A DNA stretch of 64,000 nt from Cyanobacteria bacterium RI_101 (GTDB lineage: Bacteria; Cyanobacteriota; Cyanobacteriia; Cyanobacteriales; Microcystaceae): the NCBI GenBank assembly GCA_016471375.1, contig WGLZ01000031.1, forward strand, positions 1 through 64,000, written 5' to 3'. The position numbers were made by a program, and so were the translations under genes. This document shows positions 59,753 through 64,000 of the stretch, one piece after another; position 1 is the stretch's first letter; every line of letters starts with the position of its first letter. The notes beneath the pieces were generated by a model, which was given only the letters and a program-made list of their open reading frames with translations, was not told the origin of the DNA and did no database searches.

Positions 59753-62700
59753 AAGCGCCGTTTTCTTTCCCCCTGTCTCTCGCGTACCTAAGCGCCGTTT
59801 TTCCCCTAGCGGCGGCGGCGCAAATCATCCCGGATCAATCCCTTGGCGCCGAAGGTTCGGTGGTGGTTCCGGCGGTAATTAAGGGACTGCCTAGCGACCA
59901 GTTGGAGGGCGGCGCTCTGCGGGGCGGTAATTTGTTTCATAGTTTTGGGGCGTTTAGCGTTCCCGATGGTCGGGGAGCCTATTTTGCTAATCCGCCGGGG
60001 GTGGCGAATATTTTTAGTCGGGTGACGGGGGGTAATATTTCCCAAATTCTGGGCACGTTGGGGGTGTTGGGGAACGCCAATCTCTATTTTTTGAATCCGA
60101 ACGGCATTGTTTTCGGCCCTAACGCGCGGTTGGATGTGCGGGGGTCGTTTTTGGCGACGACGGCGGATAGTTTTATTTTTGAGAATGGTTTTGAGTTCAG
60201 CGCCGTTAATCCCGCAGGCCCGCCGTTGTTGACGGTGAATATTCCCATTGGGCTGAATTTTCGTCAGGATTCCCCAGCCCAAATTAGCAACCGGGGCCGT
60301 TTAAGCGCCGGTCAAGATCTAACCCTGGCGGGTAATAACCTAGATTTACAGGGACAAGTTGTCTCGGGGCGAAATTTAACTTTAGCGGCGGAAGATAGAG
60401 TTCAAATTCGGGATTCTGTTGATAGTCCTTTCATTGCGGCGGCGGGGGGAGAGTTACGGGTTCAAGGCAAGCAAGCGGTTGATATTTTTGCTCTGAATCA
60501 TCCTGAGAGCGGCTTTTTTTCCTGGGGGAATCTAACCCTAAGCTCCGCTAATCCGGTGGGGGGCGACGCTCGCTTTACCAGCGCCGGCAGTTTTCGCATT
60601 GAAGGCTTAAACGGCGCTTTGGGGGAGTTAACCAGCCCCAATGATCCGGTGATTCGGGCCGGGGGCGATGTGCTCATTGGCTCCTACGAAGGCGCGTCTC
60701 TGCATATTATCGCCGGGGGCAAAGTGGAGATTACGGATTATGTCCTGATTACCGGCGCCGATGGGGAGTACGGCTTACAGGAAGCGTTTAGTCTTGCGGA
60801 CGGAACGGCGGTGAATATTGACGGCAAAACTCAGCCCACCTTAGACATTCGGGCCGGGGTCAGTCCCGAAGCCCTTGGGGAACCTTTTTTTGATGGGAGC
60901 GGCGCCGACGTTTTTGGCGAGCCTTTAGATTTTCCTGAAAATCCCACCAGCGCCGATATTTCTGTCGGTTCAATTCTCTTTCGAGACGGAGAATTTAATC
61001 CCATTGTGGGACAGGTTTTGCTCACCAATCAGTATTTTCCTAATGCCAATTTAACGGGCGATATTCAAGTCCAATCCACCCTAGGAGAACTAGGTTTCGG
61101 CGCTATTGAAGCCGGGGGCGGCCCGATTACCTTAGTTTCCAAGGGGAATATTAATGCGAGCGGCTCAGTGAATAGCGTTTCCTTTGGACGGGGGGGAGAT
61201 ATTGTCCTCAAAGCGCTGGGGGATATTGCCTTAATCTCCGCGGAGATTAACGTCCTCGGCGCCGAGGGGGGAAGCGCGGAGCTAACGGGGCGAAATATTA
61301 CCCTAGCGGAGAGTCAAATTTTGGGCGGCGTCGCGCCGGGGTTAGGCGCTAGCGACGGTCAGTCGGGAGATGTTGTTTTGCGGGCGACGGAAAGTCTGAG
61401 CCTCGATAACAGCTTGATTGTCAATGATATTAACGAGGGCGGTCTGGGGAATTCCGGCGCTGTCTGGCTAGAGGCTGATAGTGTCGCTATTAACGGGGTA
61501 TCCGCGGTTTCGACGGATATTTACGGTCAGGGCGACAGCGGCGGGGTTAGGGTTCAAGCCACTAACTTAGCTCTTACCAATGGCGGAGTCTTGAGCGCCA
61601 ATGTTTTCGGCGCCGGGGAGGCGGGGAATATTGATATCGATGTCGCGGACACGGTCTTAATTTCCGGCCAACGCGCCAGCGGCTTTACCAGTCGTATTTT
61701 TAGCACGGTGCAACCGGAAGCCGAGGGCCGTAGCGGAGCCATTAACCTAAGCGCCGCAAATTTATTTATTTTCGAGGGCGGGGTGATTTCCACCGTTACC
61801 CTAGGGCAAGGCCCTGCGGGAGATATTGACTTAGCGGTAACCGGCGATTTACTGGTGGAAGGAGAGGATAGTCTCGGCTTTGCCAGTCGTATTCTCAGTA
61901 CCGTGGAACCCGGCGCCGTCGGTCAAGGAGGAGAAATTCGCATTCAGACCAATCGGATGGCGTTGGTCAACGGCGGCTATATCGACGCGAGCGCCCTGGG
62001 GGAAGGGGATTCTGGACGGGCGCGAATTCGGGCGGAGGAAGGGCTGGTCGTGGCCGGGGAAAAAAGCGACGGCGCCGTCAGTTTTATCGCTAGCGCGGTG
62101 GCGCCGGAGGCCCGGGGGAATAGCGGCGGTATTGAGATTGAGACCGGGGAGTTGCGTTTATTGGCGGGGGGAGAGCTAACGGCGAGCGCTTTTGGGGTCG
62201 GGGACGCGGGGAAAATTAGTCTGAAGGTGGACGGAGCGTTGATTTTGGAAGGGGAAGGCAGTCGGACTATCGGTAGCCGGGCGCTTAGTCGGGTCAATGG
62301 GGAAGGCGATAGCGGCGGCATTGAGATTGAGGCCGGGGAGGTTGTCATTCAAGGCGGCGCCGGTTTGGACGCCAGCGTTTTGGGAACGGGGAACGCCGGA
62401 GCGATTCGGATTAAAACAGCGGGGGATATCGTTCTGGCGGGGGAAGACAGTCAAGCCTTCGCAAGTTACATCACCAGCACGACGCAACCGGGCGCCCGGG
62501 GAAATAGCGGCGGTATTGAGATTACCGCCCGTAACTTGGAACTCCGGGACGGCGCTGAAATCGCGGCCTCGACCCTAGGGCAAGGGGACGCCGGGAAAAT
62601 TAGCCTCCAAATCGAGGAAACCCTGTTTTTAACGGGGGAAGATAGCGAAGGCTTTGGCTCCGGTATTTTTAACTCCGTGGAAAGAAACGCCCAGGGGAAC

Positions 62701-64000
62701 GGCGCCGGTATTGAAATCAGAACCCAAAACCTGTTGATCGAAAACGGCGCTTATATCGACTCCAGCGCCTATGGGGAAGGAAACGCGGGCTTAATTGAAA
62801 TCCGGGCGACGGGGGACGTCGCCTTAAGGGGAGAACGACTCAATAACGGCTTTGTCAGCAATATCGCCACCACTGTCCAGGCGGAGGGTGAGGGGGATAG
62901 CGCCGGCATTCTGCTAGAGGCCCGTAATTTAACCCTAGAGGCCGGCGCCGCCCTATCGGCCGCTACTTTGGGAACCGGAGACGCGGGCCCGATTACGGTG
63001 ACGGTGGGGGAAACCTTAACGATTACCGGAGAAGACCGCCAGGGTCGAGCAAGCCGTATTTTAAGCTCCGTGGAACCCGGCGCTCTGGGCAATAGCGGCG
63101 GTATTTTAGTTTCGGCGCCGCAAATCCGCTTAACCGCCGGGGGCTACATTGACGCCAGCACGGTGGGGACTGGAGACGCGGGTTTAGCGCGGATTCAAGC
63201 TCAGGATCTCCAAATTGACGGCGAGAGTCGGGACACTCAGCCCAGCGGTATTATCAGCGCCGTTGTCCAAGGGGCGACGGGAAATAGCGGCGGCGTTGAG
63301 ATTACAACGGAGCGGTTAAGCCTGACTCGGGGCGGCGCGATCTCCGCCAGCGCCCAGGGAAACGGCAACGCCGGGCCGATTCAGATCCAAGCCGGGGAGT
63401 TTATTTTCATTGACGGAGAAACCAGCTCCGGAGCGCCGAGCCGTATTATTAGTCAGGTTAATCCCGGCGTGACGGGAGACAGCGGCGCGATTCGGATGAC
63501 GACTCCCGCTTTAACCTTGACGGCGGGGGGCGAAATTTCCGCTAGCACGGCGGGTCAGGGCGACGCGGGACGGATTGAGATTGACGGCGCCGAGATTGTG
63601 ATTGAAGGCAATCGGATTAATGGTCAGGCGAGTCGAATTTTAAGCGTTATTACCGAAACAGCCCAAGGGAATAGCGGCGGCATTCAGATCCGGGGAGAAA
63701 ACCTAAGACTCCGGAATAGCGGCGAAATTGACGCCAGTACCTTTGGAGAAGGGGACTCCGGCTCCATCGATCTCTTTTTTACGGGAGTTCTGAGTTTAGG
63801 GGAATTGAATCAACCCGGCTCGTCTAGTTTAATTTCCAGTTCCGTGGAGGAGACCGGCCGGGGCAATAGCGGCGGGATTACTATCTCGGCCGGCCGTCTT
63901 GTTTTAGCGGAGCAATCGGTGATTTCCACGGGAGTCTTTGGGGAGGGGAACGCCGGGGCGTTAAACATTGAGGCGACGGAGTTTATTGATCTGAATTTTT
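59749..64000 (+). CDS. Filamentous haemagglutinin N-terminal domain (TpsA-like) secreted protein, partial
   Basis: At least 1417 residues, running off the right edge. A signal peptide (MKAPFSFPLSLAYLSAVFPLAAAA) is followed by a complete haemagglutination-activity/TPS domain with GNLFHSFGAFSVPDGRGAYF, NISQILGTLGVLGNANLYFLNPNGIVFGPNARLDVRGSF. Such proteins cross the outer membrane through a TpsB (FhaC-like) partner and form long beta-helices. From about 61726 on, the sequence repeats every 190-198 bp (about 64 residues). Twelve units are visible, each with a G-N-S-G-G-I type motif (e.g. RGNSGGIEI, GDSGGIEIE). No TpsB gene is in the window. Confidence 0.93.
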   Translation, partial: MKAPFSFPLSLAYLSAVFPLAAAAQIIPDQSLGAEGSVVVPAVIKGLPSDQLEGGALRGGNLFHSFGAFSVPDGRGAYFANPPGVANIFSRVTGGNISQILGTLGVLGNANLYFLNPNGIVFGPNARLDVRGSFLATTADSFIFENGFEFSAVNPAGPPLLTVNIPIGLNFRQDSPAQISNRGRLSAGQDLTLAGNNLDLQGQVVSGRNLTLAAEDRVQIRDSVDSPFIAAAGGELRVQGKQAVDIFALNHPESGFFSWGNLTLSSANPVGGDARFTSAGSFRIEGLNGALGELTSPNDPVIRAGGDVLIGSYEGASLHIIAGGKVEITDYVLITGADGEYGLQEAFSLADGTAVNIDGKTQPTLDIRAGVSPEALGEPFFDGSGADVFGEPLDFPENPTSADISVGSILFRDGEFNPIVGQVLLTNQYFPNANLTGDIQVQSTLGELGFGAIEAGGGPITLVSKGNINASGSVNSVSFGRGGDIVLKALGDIALISAEINVLGAEGGSAELTGRNITLAESQILGGVAPGLGASDGQSGDVVLRATESLSLDNSLIVNDINEGGLGNSGAVWLEADSVAINGVSAVSTDIYGQGDSGGVRVQATNLALTNGGVLSANVFGAGEAGNIDIDVADTVLISGQRASGFTSRIFSTVQPEAEGRSGAINLSAANLFIFEGGVISTVTLGQGPAGDIDLAVTGDLLVEGEDSLGFASRILSTVEPGAVGQGGEIRIQTNRMALVNGGYIDASALGEGDSGRARIRAEEGLVVAGEKSDGAVSFIASAVAPEARGNSGGIEIETGELRLLAGGELTASAFGVGDAGKISLKVDGALILEGEGSRTIGSRALSRVNGEGDSGGIEIEAGEVVIQGGAGLDASVLGTGNAGAIRIKTAGDIVLAGEDSQAFASYITSTTQPGARGNSGGIEITARNLELRDGAEIAASTLGQGDAGKISLQIEETLFLTGEDSEGFGSGIFNSVERNAQGNGAGIEIRTQNLLIENGAYIDSSAYGEGNAGLIEIRATGDVALRGERLNNGFVSNIATTVQAEGEGDSAGILLEARNLTLEAGAALSAATLGTGDAGPITVTVGETLTITGEDRQGRASRILSSVEPGALGNSGGILVSAPQIRLTAGGYIDASTVGTGDAGLARIQAQDLQIDGESRDTQPSGIISAVVQGATGNSGGVEITTERLSLTRGGAISASAQGNGNAGPIQIQAGEFIFIDGETSSGAPSRIISQVNPGVTGDSGAIRMTTPALTLTAGGEISASTAGQGDAGRIEIDGAEIVIEGNRINGQASRILSVITETAQGNSGGIQIRGENLRLRNSGEIDASTFGEGDSGSIDLFFTGVLSLGELNQPGSSSLISSSVEETGRGNSGGITISAGRLVLAEQSVISTGVFGEGNAGALNIEATEFIDLNF

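Overview
The window comes from a cyanobacterium. It encodes the photosystem II D1 protein (psbA), the photosystem I assembly factor Ycf3, the Mg-protoporphyrin cyclase factor Ycf54, HoxU/HoxY of the bidirectional hydrogenase, a cyanoexosortase, cyanobacterial Gly-rich RiPP precursors (GrrA), and a nine-gene cluster in the same order as the slr0144-slr0152 photosystem II assembly (PAP) operon of Synechocystis 6803. The DNA is moderately G+C rich. It has heptameric STRR-type repeats, several dispersed palindromic repeats, and a striking excess of the palindrome GGCGCC, while the usual cyanobacterial HIP1 octamer GCGATCGC is rare. The repeats and the large secreted repeat protein suit a filamentous lineage, but I cannot name the genus.

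Layout. 1-6.4 kb, minus strand: 5' end of psbA with a readable promoter and HLR1 (RpaB) box, asnS, a nuclease-like/glycine-zipper gene pair, ppa, leuS. 6.5-10 kb: AAA-like/WD40 protein. 10.1-14.8 kb: FdhF/YdeP-type molybdopterin oxidoreductase divergent from hoxU, two unknown lower-G+C genes, hoxY; hoxE, hoxF and hoxH are absent. 14.8-16.6 kb, minus strand: grrP-grrA-grrA, a triceptide RiPP locus with no radical-SAM maturase in the window. 16.8-21 kb: TPR protein, cobH, RDD protein, diguanylate cyclase, secreted unknown. 21.2-24.3 kb: ccsA, cyanoexosortase A with its partner protein, thioredoxin-like ferredoxin, small membrane protein. 24.3-31.5 kb: corA, response regulator, ycf54, orphan solute-binding protein, ilvH, lipA, GTPase, coiled-coil protein. 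31.6-39.7 kb: PLD/EF-hand/HhH protein, ycf3, gatC, ABC-F, DUF4336, ComFB, MATE. 39.9-47.3 kb: aldolase/dehydrogenase fusion, Calx-beta protein, acetyltransferase, glycosyltransferase, 2H phosphoesterase-like protein, and an ECF sigma/anti-sigma/CpxP-like envelope-stress set. 47.4-54 kb, minus strand: PAP operon ending in a SpkG-like kinase. 54.4-59.5 kb: purB, tRNA-Gly(UCC), TPR protein, Lin0512, DUF1361, TM0106-type nuclease. 59.7-64 kb: a TpsA-like filamentous-haemagglutinin protein that runs off the end.

Themes. Photosynthesis biogenesis genes recur (psbA, ycf3, ycf54, PAP operon, ccsA). Secretion and surface functions recur too (exosortase, grr peptides, TpsA protein, Calx-beta protein). 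A GGDEF protein and a ComFB-type putative c-di-GMP receptor are both present. The most interesting loci are the maturase-less grr locus, the incomplete hox operon carrying two unknown genes, and heptamer repeats that invade reading frames and supply stop codons.
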